The notes under the pieces: model-generated | Databases searched by the model: none | What the model was told of the DNA's origin: nothing | Seen by the model: only the letters and a program-made list of their open reading frames with translations | Source of the DNA: Mucilaginibacter ginkgonis | GTDB lineage: Bacteria; Bacteroidota; Bacteroidia; Sphingobacteriales; Sphingobacteriaceae | NCBI RefSeq assembly: GCF_009754905.2 | Contig: NZ_CP066775.1 | Span: forward strand, 1,116,001-1,180,000 | Length of the DNA stretch: 64,000 nucleotides | Direction: 5' to 3' | Made by a program: the position numbers and the translations under genes | Part shown: positions 18,104 through 26,822 of the stretch, in pieces | Position numbering within the stretch: the first letter of the stretch is position 1 | How the letters are laid out: every line of letters starts with the position of its first letter

Positions 18104-19170
18104 ACGGCTACTGTCGTTTTACGGCCTTTAAAAATCAGTATGTAAATAATCACGCAAAGTAAAGCGGCAAGAATACCGGCGGGAACAGTTGTAAAATACT
18201 TCATCTTGTTTTTCTTAAGCGGCAATTGCGGCTCATCAACAATTTGTACGGTTGGTGTTTCCTGGGCCAGCAAAGTTTTACTGCTTTCAAGACTTTTAAC
18301 TGTTTCAGTAAAAATTGTGTTAAGTACAATTTTATCGCGCTCTTTAACTTCCACGTTAGCGTTTACTGTAGTATAGGCAGGGTTAAGATCTAATAGACTT
18401 TGATTGGCAGATGATAATGCATAAGTACGCCTGTTAAGTATCGCGCCTATACTATCTGCACGTAATTGTAACCGGGCAACGTTTTTCCGCAGTCGGGTAG
18501 TTTTTGAAGTGATGTAGAATTGCGTGGCAGCGTTGATCATACGCTTACAAAAAAGTTGGGCTAAAAGCTCATCTTTCATGGTGGTGTTTACCTCAAAGAA
18601 GCCTAGCTTTTTATCCGTTTTAGAAATGCCAAAATCGCCCGATAAAATTTGATCCGTCATTTCATGCAGCAAACTGTCTTGCAGGCGAGTATAATTTGAT
18701 GCATTGTACGGAAAAGCGATGGGCTTACCATTTACAGCGAACTCCTCCCAGCGTTTGTTTAATTTTGATACTTCAGCATATTTGTCTGCAAGTGAAGTGC
18801 GTTTTACTGAGTCATATGGTGTTAACAGGGTTTGCTGGATTAATTTGCGGCTAACTAATAATTGTTCAACATTGTCGCCCGCCAATACACCGCTGTTACC
18901 GCCAATGCCGTTCAAATCGAAGCCTAATTGGCCGGCCAATGAGGCTAAGCCGCCGCCTCCGCTCGATTTCGAGTCGTCTACTACAAAGGTTAGTCGGGCT
19001 GTATAAGTTGGCCTTTTTAAATAAGCAAATGCGGCCCCTAACAGTCCGCCAACTAAAATTGCTACTAACAGCAGCGGTTTAAACGTGAGTATATAACGCA
19101 CATCTTTCTTCCTGTCATTTAACAATTTCTTAAATGAAAACTCAGACTCGTAAGGATAATGCTCCATCAA
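18100..19170 (-). CDS. Polysaccharide co-polymerase / chain-length determinant (Wzz-like), no kinase domain
   Basis: A 356-residue inner-membrane protein with the Wzz layout: a short cytosolic N-terminus, a first membrane helix at about 33-52 followed by P-T-Y-T-A-R-L-T-F-V-V, a long mainly helical periplasmic segment, and a second helix near the C-terminus (about 328-348) preceded by Q-L-P-L-K-K-N-K. A Gly/Ser-rich loop (S-S-G-G-G-G-L) sits near residue 70. There is no C-terminal Walker motif, so it is a PCP-1/2-type regulator rather than a BY-kinase. It is transcribed with the SLBB exporter just upstream (six-base gap), which fits PCP-OPX pairing across the envelope. Confidence 0.88.
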   Translation of the reverse strand: MMEHYPYESEFSFKKLLNDRKKDVRYILTFKPLLLVAILVGGLLGAAFAYLKRPTYTARLTFVVDDSKSSGGGGLASLAGQLGFDLNGIGGNSGVLAGDNVEQLLVSRKLIQQTLLTPYDSVKRTSLADKYAEVSKLNKRWEEFAVNGKPIAFPYNASNYTRLQDSLLHEMTDQILSGDFGISKTDKKLGFFEVNTTMKDELLAQLFCKRMINAATQFYITSKTTRLRKNVARLQLRADSIGAILNRRTYALSSANQSLLDLNPAYTTVNANVEVKERDKIVLNTIFTETVKSLESSKTLLAQETPTVQIVDEPQLPLKKNKMKYFTTVPAGILAALLCVIIYILIFKGRKTTVAV

Positions 19171-19176
19171 ATATTA

Positions 19177-21528
19177 TCAGTTTTTAGTTCTGAGTATAGC
19201 AATTAAACTTATCAACGCAGTGAGCGCTGACGCAATACCGGTGATATCACCAACACTTAATCTGAATTTTAAGCTGGGATCTTTCTCCGGAACGATAATT
19301 TTGCTGCCCGGCTTAACAGATGGGTAATTTCTAAAGAACAGGAAATGTCTTACAGGCCTGTTTAAGCCGTTGGGGTATTTTATGTAGGCACCTTTGAGGT
19401 ATGCCTTTGACGTTGTACCACCTGCGGCATTAATATAATATTTGAAACTACTGTTATCGTAGTTGATCAACTGGGGGTTGTTAACCGCCCCCGTCACATC
19501 AACAAATGTGATTACCCTGGGTACATAAATGCTGTCACCTTCTAAAAGTATCTGGCTTTCGCGATTAAGCTTATCATTACTCAAATTAGTAAGGTCAAGA
19601 TTTACACGAACGCCTTTTCTAAAAACCTGAGCATTTTCTAATGAACCGTAAGGTGTAATGCCCCCCGCGCGTTGAATAAAGTCGCGCGCGCTTTCATCGC
19701 GTCGCTGTACTGCGTAATCTCCCGGGAATAATACTTCGCCTTTCACACTAACATTACCTAATGAGCGGTAGTTAACCAATCTTTGTACGAAAATGTAATC
19801 CATTGGCTCCAACGGTATGTCGTTGTTGGTACCTGCAGACATATCGATATTGAAACTTTGCACAACCTGGTTGGCTACACTGTCTTGCTCGTTACGTATA
19901 ATTCGCGACACCTCTACGTGGCGCTCGGCGGCCACATCTGTAAAACCACCCGCCATTGCGATCACATCGCTAAGTTTCATGCCTTTTCGGTAAACAAAGC
20001 TACTTGGTGTACGTACGTTTCCATTTACGGTTACCATACGGCGCGATATAAAAGTGCTTTCATCAAGAACCACAACAGTATCTTCGCGCATTAAGGGAAT
20101 GTCACCAGCACCGCTAGCCACTTCCTGCGGTTTAAATGAAATAAATTGTTTTTGAAGATCGGGTAGGGTACGTTTAATAAAACCACGTACCATATATGCT
20201 TCTGCTTTTAATCCCCGGGCAGATTTTAAAAGCGAGCTTAAGGTTAAGCCTGCGGTTAGTTCATATGGTCCGGGGCGGTATACAGCACCTTCTAATACCA
20301 CGCGATTGGCATATCTGTTGGTAATTGCACCTATAGTAATTACATCGCCATTACGCGGTGTAAAATTGTTAAACAGGTTGGCGGGTACATCTTTTATCTC
20401 TCGTTCCAGAGCGTTAATTTGTTCAACCTTAGCAATACCTTTATAAGCGATATCTGTATATCCGCCTGCATAATTTATAAGGTCTTCCAGTTGCTCATCA
20501 TCCTTCAATTCATAGATAGCCGGCCGTTTAACCTCACCTTTTATTGATACGCGTTTTTTATATACCGGAATGCGTATCACATCCTGGTCTTCTAAACGGA
20601 CGTTGCCGGATAAAATACCTTTTTGTAAAAAATCGTAGAAATCAACCGTTTTATATACCCTATTAGCGCGAATGATCTCAATGTTTCTCAAAGAACCGTT
20701 TATACTTGGTCCGCCGGAATTGTAAAGCGCGTTGAAAAGCGTTGTAAGGGAAGATAGCGTGTATGAACCCGGAGTTTTTACCTCGCCGGTAAGTGTGACG
20801 CGAATACTACGGGTGTTGCCAAGGTTTACGGTAATTTGCGTTTGCCCGGTTTTTAAGCCAGGGTAGATGCGCGTCATTTTATTGCGGATAAGTGCGGTAG
20901 CCTGTTCTATAGTAAAACCGTTTACGTATACAACGCCGGCGTAGCTCAAAACAAGGTTACCCTCTGGGGTTACCTTAGAAGTTTGCGAGCTTTCATTTAA
21001 ACCAGTAACAAGCACTATAACATTATCACCGGGGCCTAACACGTAACCCTTTGGCGTAGCCATGTTAACATTGGGTTCGAAGGTAATATCAAACTGATTA
21101 AAGAAATCTAACCCATAAACCTGAAGGGCCTGTGTTGTGTCGCGTGCTTTCGGGGTGGCATTAATCACGCCGGTAGGCTTTTTCACAACGGTCAAGCTGT
21201 CTCTGGAATAATCTACAGATTGCTTACGTGCTTTATTTGAAATACTTGTTTTATTTTTTTTGCCATTTAAGCCCAGTAAGGTTACCCGGTCCTTAAAGGC
21301 TTGCACCTCATCTGGTGGTACACCTTTCTGAATCATAAGCTTGTAAGCCTCTGTTTCCGATAATCCGCTTTCTTCTAATTTGTTCCATATAGCGGTAATC
21401 TTGTCGTCAGAAAGGTCGCTAACTTTCAAACTCGACAGGTTGCCAACGGATACATCTTGCGCCATCACTTTTACGGGGACAGCAAATGATAGTAACACAA
21501 GTATGCAGAACAGAAATCTTAGTCGCAT
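19177..21528 (-). CDS. Outer-membrane polysaccharide export protein with SLBB repeats (second copy)
   Basis: A 783-residue paralogue of the exporter at 8041-10581. A signal peptide (residues 1-23, cleavage after V-M-A-Q) is followed by a short helical region containing S-D-D-K-I-T and P-P-D-E. The Poly_export domain opens with A-T-P-K-G-Y-V-L-G-P-G-D-N-V, then come repeated SLBB units (G-E-V-K-T-P-G-S-Y, G-A-V-Y-R-P-G-P-Y, G-E-V-L-F-P-G-D-Y) and a C-terminal hydrophobic helix. No lipobox. It lies upstream of the Wzz-like gene and downstream of a Wzi-like gene on the same strand, giving a complete OPX-PCP-Wzi export set separate from the plus-strand one. Confidence 0.93.
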   Translation of the reverse strand: MRLRFLFCILVLLSFAVPVKVMAQDVSVGNLSSLKVSDLSDDKITAIWNKLEESGLSETEAYKLMIQKGVPPDEVQAFKDRVTLLGLNGKKNKTSISNKARKQSVDYSRDSLTVVKKPTGVINATPKARDTTQALQVYGLDFFNQFDITFEPNVNMATPKGYVLGPGDNVIVLVTGLNESSQTSKVTPEGNLVLSYAGVVYVNGFTIEQATALIRNKMTRIYPGLKTGQTQITVNLGNTRSIRVTLTGEVKTPGSYTLSSLTTLFNALYNSGGPSINGSLRNIEIIRANRVYKTVDFYDFLQKGILSGNVRLEDQDVIRIPVYKKRVSIKGEVKRPAIYELKDDEQLEDLINYAGGYTDIAYKGIAKVEQINALEREIKDVPANLFNNFTPRNGDVITIGAITNRYANRVVLEGAVYRPGPYELTAGLTLSSLLKSARGLKAEAYMVRGFIKRTLPDLQKQFISFKPQEVASGAGDIPLMREDTVVVLDESTFISRRMVTVNGNVRTPSSFVYRKGMKLSDVIAMAGGFTDVAAERHVEVSRIIRNEQDSVANQVVQSFNIDMSAGTNNDIPLEPMDYIFVQRLVNYRSLGNVSVKGEVLFPGDYAVQRRDESARDFIQRAGGITPYGSLENAQVFRKGVRVNLDLTNLSNDKLNRESQILLEGDSIYVPRVITFVDVTGAVNNPQLINYDNSSFKYYINAAGGTTSKAYLKGAYIKYPNGLNRPVRHFLFFRNYPSVKPGSKIIVPEKDPSLKFRLSVGDITGIASALTALISLIAILRTKN

Positions 21529-21580
21529 TTAGAGAAAATATAATACAGTTGAATATGCAAATATAAATTAAATAAACAGC

Positions 21581-23242
21581 TCAGAACCCATAATTAACCC
21601 CAACAGTAATTTGGTTTGGTACCGCGTTAGTTTGCAATGCAGGGCGTATTACACCGGTCTGATGTTGGTAAATACCACGAAGATATAAACGGTGTATAAG
21701 TTCATATCTTGCCGACACAGTAAACTGCGTTTGGCTTTCTACCGGGCCTTGTTGTAGGAACTTTGGTTGTGGTTCTGCAAAATATTGATCAAGTACACTT
21801 CCATTCCGACCCTTGCGTATATGGCTAATTTGCGCGCTTGTAGTTAATCTTGGAAAAGGATTGTATGACAGCCATGCTAAAAATTGATCGGAATTTTGAC
21901 CGATCCAATCTCCTAATAGATAATTTTGACTGGCGTACGTTTGCGCCGGAATTAAATTGGCGTAAACGAACGGATTGATTCGCGTATACTCCGCGCCGAC
22001 AGTTAAATAAGGGATGAATACATCTGTTACAGAACCACCGATATTGTAGCCCAACTGATTACGGCTACGTGCCGGGTCAAACGCCGTCTCAAGGCGAATC
22101 TCATCAATGAACAAAGTAGCGTAAAGATGTGTGTTGGGAATGTTATTCCTGGAACTTGCCTGAAAAAATATTTGCCCGTTAGAGCCGGTTGTGATCTTAT
22201 AGCGGCTCTGATATTGGTCATAGGCCTTGAAGAAAAGGATCGGTATGAGATATCCTGCGTCAAGATAGTCGCTCGACACCATTGATTCTCCTATACTGAG
22301 CGATATCCCTTTCCCAGGTAAAAATGTAAGGCTGTGTGACGCCAGATATTTTTGAATGTACAATTCGCGCGTTCCGCTATACAAGTTTGTACCGGTTTTA
22401 TAGGTACGTGCTGAGTCTATTAACGCCGATTGCAAGAACGCAAAAACGTAATTAAACTGAAGCCATTTTAAAGGCTTATAGTCAAACCTGATAAAAGGGT
22501 ATGACGGTGCCTTATCAGACATGACCAGCCTGCCGTTTTGGCCATAACCCCACAATACCTGATCTTTGCCAACGCTAATTAAGCCGTTGTCCCACGAGTA
22601 GGTAATATTTCCGCGTACATCACTGTAATTTACAGCAGTAGATCTAAAATCGAGGTTGGCGGTGCGCTGTATACCGGTCTCAGGTGTAAACTGCTTTAAA
22701 CTGTCTACACCTTTACCTTTTTCATTAACATCTTGAAAGTAAGCCTGGAAACTAAAGTGTTTACCAGCCTGGCCCCAAAAGACCAATCCGGAGGCTTGCT
22801 TAAATACGTTTTTTCCGCCGCTGCCAATTGTGTTTTCCAGAGTGATGGCAGGGTCGGCACGAAGGATGAAACCAGGTTTAGTAACAGTTACTGCACGGCG
22901 TACACCAAACTGATCCTTACTGAAAAGCCACTTAGTTTGGTCTTGTTGATTGTCCTCAAACTCACTGTAATCATTAAGGTAAAAATCTAACTCCTTTTTT
23001 TCAACGTCTGTTAATCCCTTAGCGCCATCTTTAAGTTGGTGAAGTAAGATGGCAATTTGCTTACGACTAACCGGTTGTATCAGGTCATCAAAACGTATAC
23101 GGCCTTTTTGGGCTTGCCTTGCAAGATATTGATAGATTGGATGCTGAGGGTTTTCAAATACTGCCTGGGCTTTAATATTAGCCGAGACAAGAACAAGCGC
23201 AATTATAATAGGTAATATGCACTTACTATTACTGATTTTCAT
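21581..23242 (-). CDS. Wzi-like outer-membrane barrel protein (divergent third copy)
   Basis: A 553-residue secreted protein with a signal peptide (about residues 10-26, ending I-K-A-Q) and beta-strand-rich mature sequence ending V-G-V-N-Y-G-F, typical of an outer-membrane barrel. The first 70 mature residues (P-I-Y-Q-Y-L-A-R-Q-A-Q-K-G then R-K-Q-I-A-I-L-L-H-Q-L) match the N-terminal region of Wzi/capsule-assembly relatives. K-D-Q-V-L-W-G-Y-G lies near residue 226, equivalent to the W-W-G-P-G motif of the other two. It lacks the H-P-Y-G-W-N-D-G-P motif, so it is a separate branch. Its stop is 52 bases from the SLBB exporter start. Confidence 0.8.
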   Translation of the reverse strand: MKISNSKCILPIIIALVLVSANIKAQAVFENPQHPIYQYLARQAQKGRIRFDDLIQPVSRKQIAILLHQLKDGAKGLTDVEKKELDFYLNDYSEFEDNQQDQTKWLFSKDQFGVRRAVTVTKPGFILRADPAITLENTIGSGGKNVFKQASGLVFWGQAGKHFSFQAYFQDVNEKGKGVDSLKQFTPETGIQRTANLDFRSTAVNYSDVRGNITYSWDNGLISVGKDQVLWGYGQNGRLVMSDKAPSYPFIRFDYKPLKWLQFNYVFAFLQSALIDSARTYKTGTNLYSGTRELYIQKYLASHSLTFLPGKGISLSIGESMVSSDYLDAGYLIPILFFKAYDQYQSRYKITTGSNGQIFFQASSRNNIPNTHLYATLFIDEIRLETAFDPARSRNQLGYNIGGSVTDVFIPYLTVGAEYTRINPFVYANLIPAQTYASQNYLLGDWIGQNSDQFLAWLSYNPFPRLTTSAQISHIRKGRNGSVLDQYFAEPQPKFLQQGPVESQTQFTVSARYELIHRLYLRGIYQHQTGVIRPALQTNAVPNQITVGVNYGF

Positions 23243-23327
23243 TTGCAGGAGGTGGATGTAATGGGTGCAAAGTTAATTATAATTAATAAACACAATTTTA
23301 GCAGGCATCATATCATGTAAAAGAAAA

Positions 23328-24401
23328 TTACTTAATAGCTAACTCATACGCATTCAAGGTTTGCTCCGCAGCTTTACGCCATGTATATTCATTAATAATA
23401 CGGTTATACAACAGTTGACTTAAGGGAGCCGATGATGCTTCATCTACTGCTTTTTTAATACTTGCCGGATCTGCAGGGTCGCAATAAAAGGCATCGTCTC
23501 TAAAGTAGTCACGGGTGTCGCCCTTGTCTGTAATTACCAAATTGCAACCCATTATGCCGGCCTCTAACGAACTTAAGCCTGTAGTTTCGAACCAACTGGC
23601 CAGTACGTGTACTTTGGCCTTTTGCAGATAGGCCACCATTTTGTCGTGCGGTGCTTTGCCCGCGAATATTACATTAGGAGCCGCTACATCTTTACAGCTC
23701 TTATAGTAATCCATTTGATTTGCCGAAGGCGCACCAATGAGCACTAATTTATATTGGGTGTTGTTAAGTGCTTTGATAAGATTAAGCTGATTCTTTCTGT
23801 TTTCAATCCGGCCAACGCACACAATTAAATTATCATCTTTTCTTACAGACGGATCATAGGGGAATTTTTCAGGGTTGATACCATTTGTCACTACCAAGCC
23901 GTGAACATTGGGTGTATAAATCTCTTTCAAACGATTTAATTCTGATTCTGAGTTTGGAAGAATATAATTGGCAGTCTCGAGCGCCTCTATGATACTTTTC
24001 CTTTGCCCTTTTAAAAAGTAATGAAGAGACGGACGATGATCTTTACCCACCAGCCAGCGCGCAATGGTTTTAAAATATTCCATGCTATCAGAATTCAGCC
24101 GGCTAAAAAATGCACCGATACCTTTTCTATTGTATTTATAATAGTCTCCGTAAGTACAGTGAATTGTAGATATTACAAAAGGCATTTTAGCCTTACGGCT
24201 ATGGGTGACCATATCGCCGGGGCGAGGGATGCCGAAGAAATGCAATACATCATAGTCATGGTAGGGGATATTGTCAATAGACCGAAGTATGTCTACTTCT
24301 ACACCAATATTTCTCAGCTGTTTCGCAGTTTGTTCTATTTGTACAGTATCCCCGCCTGCTATCTTATAAAGGTTTAAACGGGTAATAAAAGCAACTTTCA
24401 T
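23328..24401 (-). CDS. GT4-family glycosyltransferase
   Basis: A 357-residue GT-B glycosyltransferase. I chose the ATG at 24401 (M-K-V-A-F-I-T-R-L-N) over an upstream in-frame GTG at 24422, because the family starts directly with the first beta strand. An A-G-G-D-T-V-Q loop near residue 16 follows. The C-domain has V-C-V-G-R-I-E-N-R-K-N-Q, and the donor site reads S-W-F-E-T-T-G-L-S-S-L-E-A, giving a complete E-x7-E. It is the first gene of the minus-strand group running down to 18100, and 362 bases of non-coding DNA separate it from the divergent reductase gene. Confidence 0.9.
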   Translation of the reverse strand: MKVAFITRLNLYKIAGGDTVQIEQTAKQLRNIGVEVDILRSIDNIPYHDYDVLHFFGIPRPGDMVTHSRKAKMPFVISTIHCTYGDYYKYNRKGIGAFFSRLNSDSMEYFKTIARWLVGKDHRPSLHYFLKGQRKSIIEALETANYILPNSESELNRLKEIYTPNVHGLVVTNGINPEKFPYDPSVRKDDNLIVCVGRIENRKNQLNLIKALNNTQYKLVLIGAPSANQMDYYKSCKDVAAPNVIFAGKAPHDKMVAYLQKAKVHVLASWFETTGLSSLEAGIMGCNLVITDKGDTRDYFRDDAFYCDPADPASIKKAVDEASSAPLSQLLYNRIINEYTWRKAAEQTLNAYELAIK

Positions 24402-24572
24402 TCGCAATATTAAACTCTGCACATCGCAGTAATTCGTCGAAGTTAGATATTAATTCCATAACACAACGTTTCACATTTTAAGTTGGCTGGTAAATAATTG
24501 CGCTGTCGGCTTTAATAAACAATGGCATAATTTATGCGTTTAATAGGGTAGATAGTAATTTGTAGCTTTTAT

Positions 24573-24592
24573 GATACAATTGCGATTGTGTC
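24573..24592. repeat. Short inverted repeat (GATACAAT / ATTGTGTC)
   Basis: Two 8-base arms around a 4-base TGCG loop can form a stem with one G-T pair. The location, between divergent genes, suits an operator or an RNA hairpin in a leader. No T-run follows, so it is not a standard terminator. Confidence 0.3.
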
Positions 24593-24668
24593 GCCAATAT
24601 TATTATTAAAAGCGAGTAAATAACTAATAGGAAATAGTTATAATAAGAATAGCATCGTAAGGATAAAA

Positions 24669-24698
24669 TTGGTTTTCTACTTAAAAATAGTATTTTTG
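24669..24698 (+). promoter_or_regulatory. Candidate Bacteroidota promoter for the reductase operon
   Basis: TTGG at 24669-24672 and TATTTTTG at 24691-24698 are separated by 18 bases. The downstream box matches TAnnTTTG exactly, and the upstream box fits the TTG core of the -33 element. Transcription would start near 24706 and give a leader of about 58 bases before the ATG at 24764. Confidence 0.5.
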
Positions 24699-24763
24699 AG
24701 AGTTGTTTGAGGCGAAACTATCTACCTTATATAGCATTCGTGCTGTCGACATAAAACAATAAT

Positions 24764-25717
24764 ATGAAGAAAAAAATTTACATTGCTGGTAGTGGGGGAA
24801 TGCTTGGTGAGGCTTTTTATCGTGTCTTTAAAAATGATTATGATGTTAAGTGCACAGATAAAGATGTAAATGAAAAATGGCTTGATTTTCTAGACTTTAG
24901 AGATTTCGAAGCTTATAAGAATGATGTTAAGAAATATAACCCCGATTACCTTTTCCATATAGGTGCATTAACTAATCTGGAAGAATGCGAATCTAACATC
25001 GATGATACGTATCTTACCAATACAACATCAGTTGAAAATGCTGTTTTATTGGCAAACGAACTAAATATTCCTGTTTTATACATTAGTACTGCCGGGATAT
25101 TTGACGGAAAAAAAGATTTTTATGATGATTGGGACGAGCCAAACCCGCTTGGCCATTATGCGCGTTCCAAATACATGGGCGAGCGTTACGTCCGTGAAAA
25201 TGCAAAAAAATATATTATCTGCCGTGCAGGTTGGATGATGGGTGGCGGACCAAAAAAAGATAAAAAGTTTGTCAATAAAATTATCAAGCAGTTAGCATCC
25301 GGTAAAAGAGAGTTGCATATTGTTAACGATAAGGATGGCACACCAACGTTTACAGTGGATTTTGCTAAGAACGTTAAGTTGCTCTTAGAAAATGAATATT
25401 GGGGACTTTACAATCTGGTTTGCACGGGCGAAACAAGCCGCGTTCAAGTTGCACAAGAAATTGTTAACATATTGGGTTTACAGGATGACGTGAATATTAA
25501 TGAGGTTAGCTCTGACCACTTTAAAGAAATTTATTTTGCACCACGCCCGCCATCAGAACGTTTGATAAATAAAAAGCTTGAATTACGTAATATGAATATC
25601 ATGCGCGATTGGAAAGTTGCGCTTAGCGAATATATTACTGATTACTATACAGATTACGTTGCCGAAAATATTTATACTGTAAAAGAAGACGGTATAGGTA
25701 CCAACGCCGTTTTATAA
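24764..25717 (+). CDS. RmlD-like SDR sugar-nucleotide reductase
   Basis: A 317-residue extended SDR. The N-terminal nucleotide motif is G-S-G-G-M-L-G (compare G-x-x-G-x-L-G in dTDP-4-dehydrorhamnose reductases). F-H-I-G-A-L-T-N-L-E-E-C-E resembles the RmlD pattern H-x-A-A-x-T-x-V-D-x-A-E, and the catalytic dyad Y-A-R-S-K is intact, with S-T-A-G-I-F-D-G providing the upstream Ser/Thr. Likely reaction: reduction of a 4-keto sugar nucleotide. No rmlABC genes are in the window, so the substrate may instead come from the GMD-like enzyme at 27972-28937 (GDP-4-keto-6-deoxymannose). Substrate assignment is a guess; the reductase fold is clear. It is followed after one base by a GT4 gene. Confidence 0.82.
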   Translation: MKKKIYIAGSGGMLGEAFYRVFKNDYDVKCTDKDVNEKWLDFLDFRDFEAYKNDVKKYNPDYLFHIGALTNLEECESNIDDTYLTNTTSVENAVLLANELNIPVLYISTAGIFDGKKDFYDDWDEPNPLGHYARSKYMGERYVRENAKKYIICRAGWMMGGGPKKDKKFVNKIIKQLASGKRELHIVNDKDGTPTFTVDFAKNVKLLLENEYWGLYNLVCTGETSRVQVAQEIVNILGLQDDVNINEVSSDHFKEIYFAPRPPSERLINKKLELRNMNIMRDWKVALSEYITDYYTDYVAENIYTVKEDGIGTNAVL

Positions 25718-25718
25718 A

Positions 25719-26822
25719 ATGCGCATTGCCGCTTTTGGGTTTCGAACCTTGCCTCCTGCAAAAGGGGCGGCGGGTGCCGACAAATTTGCTTTAGAACTAT
25801 TTCCAAGATTAGTTAAATTAGGACATTCTGTTGTTGCTTATAACAGACAATACAAAGATGTTTTTGTAGATGTCACTGAATTTAAAGGCGTCACAATAAA
25901 GACATTGAAAACCGTGTCAAAATCCGGTTTCGACACACTACTACACTCTTGCAAAGCAACCTTTGATATCATAGTCAACAACACTGCAGATATTGTTCAC
26001 ATTCAAAATGGCGGCAATAGCATTTGGGCCTTACCATTAAGATTGTTCGGCAAAAAAGTTTTTATCAGCCAGGATGGGGTTGATTGGAAACGCGATAAAT
26101 GGCCGTGGTATGGAAAATTATATTTAAAGCTTTCTGCTTATTTAACCGCGACGCTGCCAAACCAGGTAATCTTTGATAATGTAATTGCAAAAAGGCTTTT
26201 TGAAGATCGTTTTAAAAAGCAGTTTACATTTATACCTTTCGGTAGTGAAGTTGACACGACAAGTATATCTGATAACGTACTACGGCGTTTAAGCTTGACA
26301 AAAGGCGGATATTACCTTTTTATTGGGCGTTTTATTCCAGATAAAGGTCTGCATTATCTCATTCCCGGATTTAAACAATCAAATTCAAATAAGAAACTTG
26401 TGCTAATAGGCGGGTCGCCCAATTCATCAGAATATGAAAAAGAAATACTCGCGATGGGTAACGAACAGATTATTTTTCCGGGTTATATATACGGGGACGA
26501 AGCCAATTCTCTGATCGCTAACGCTTATTGTTACATTCAACCATCAGACGTCGAAGGGCTTTCGCCTATTGTACTCACTGTGATGGGATTAAATGTCCCG
26601 ATGATTGTGAGTGATATACCTGAAAATTTATATGTTGTGGAAGACACTGTCACCACATTTAAAAAAGCCGACGCTGTTTCTCTAGCGGAACAAATAGATT
26701 TTTGTGAGGCAAATTATGACGAGATGGAAAAACTTGCCCGAAAAGCGCAACAACGGGCATTAAGTGTTTTTAACTGGGACCGTGTTGCCGAAGAGCACGT
26801 TCAAGTATTTTCTAAATACTAG
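25719..26822 (+). CDS. GT4-family glycosyltransferase
   Basis: A 367-residue GT-B enzyme. The N-terminus has R-I-A-A-F-G-F-R-T-L-P-P followed by G-A-A-G-A-D-K-F-A, the glycine-rich acceptor loop. The C-domain shows Y-L-F-I-G-R-F-I-P-D-K-G and the donor-binding Q-P-S-D-V-E-G-L-S-P-I-V-L-T-V-M-G. The usual second glutamate of E-x7-E is replaced by threonine in V-L-T-V. It resembles rhamnosyl- and mannosyltransferases of surface glycans. It forms a two-gene unit with the reductase one base upstream. Its TAG stop is shared within a CTAG tetramer with the convergent GT4 gene. Confidence 0.88.
   Translation: MRIAAFGFRTLPPAKGAAGADKFALELFPRLVKLGHSVVAYNRQYKDVFVDVTEFKGVTIKTLKTVSKSGFDTLLHSCKATFDIIVNNTADIVHIQNGGNSIWALPLRLFGKKVFISQDGVDWKRDKWPWYGKLYLKLSAYLTATLPNQVIFDNVIAKRLFEDRFKKQFTFIPFGSEVDTTSISDNVLRRLSLTKGGYYLFIGRFIPDKGLHYLIPGFKQSNSNKKLVLIGGSPNSSEYEKEILAMGNEQIIFPGYIYGDEANSLIANAYCYIQPSDVEGLSPIVLTVMGLNVPMIVSDIPENLYVVEDTVTTFKKADAVSLAEQIDFCEANYDEMEKLARKAQQRALSVFNWDRVAEEHVQVFSKY

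Larger units (their letters stand above)
24402..24763. other. Divergent intergenic region with probable promoters
   Basis: These 362 AT-rich bases lie between two divergently transcribed glycan genes. I see no open frame worth calling. They hold a hairpin at 24573-24592 and a good plus-strand promoter candidate at 24669-24698. No clear minus-strand promoter for the GT4 gene was recognised, although one is expected here. Confidence 0.6.
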
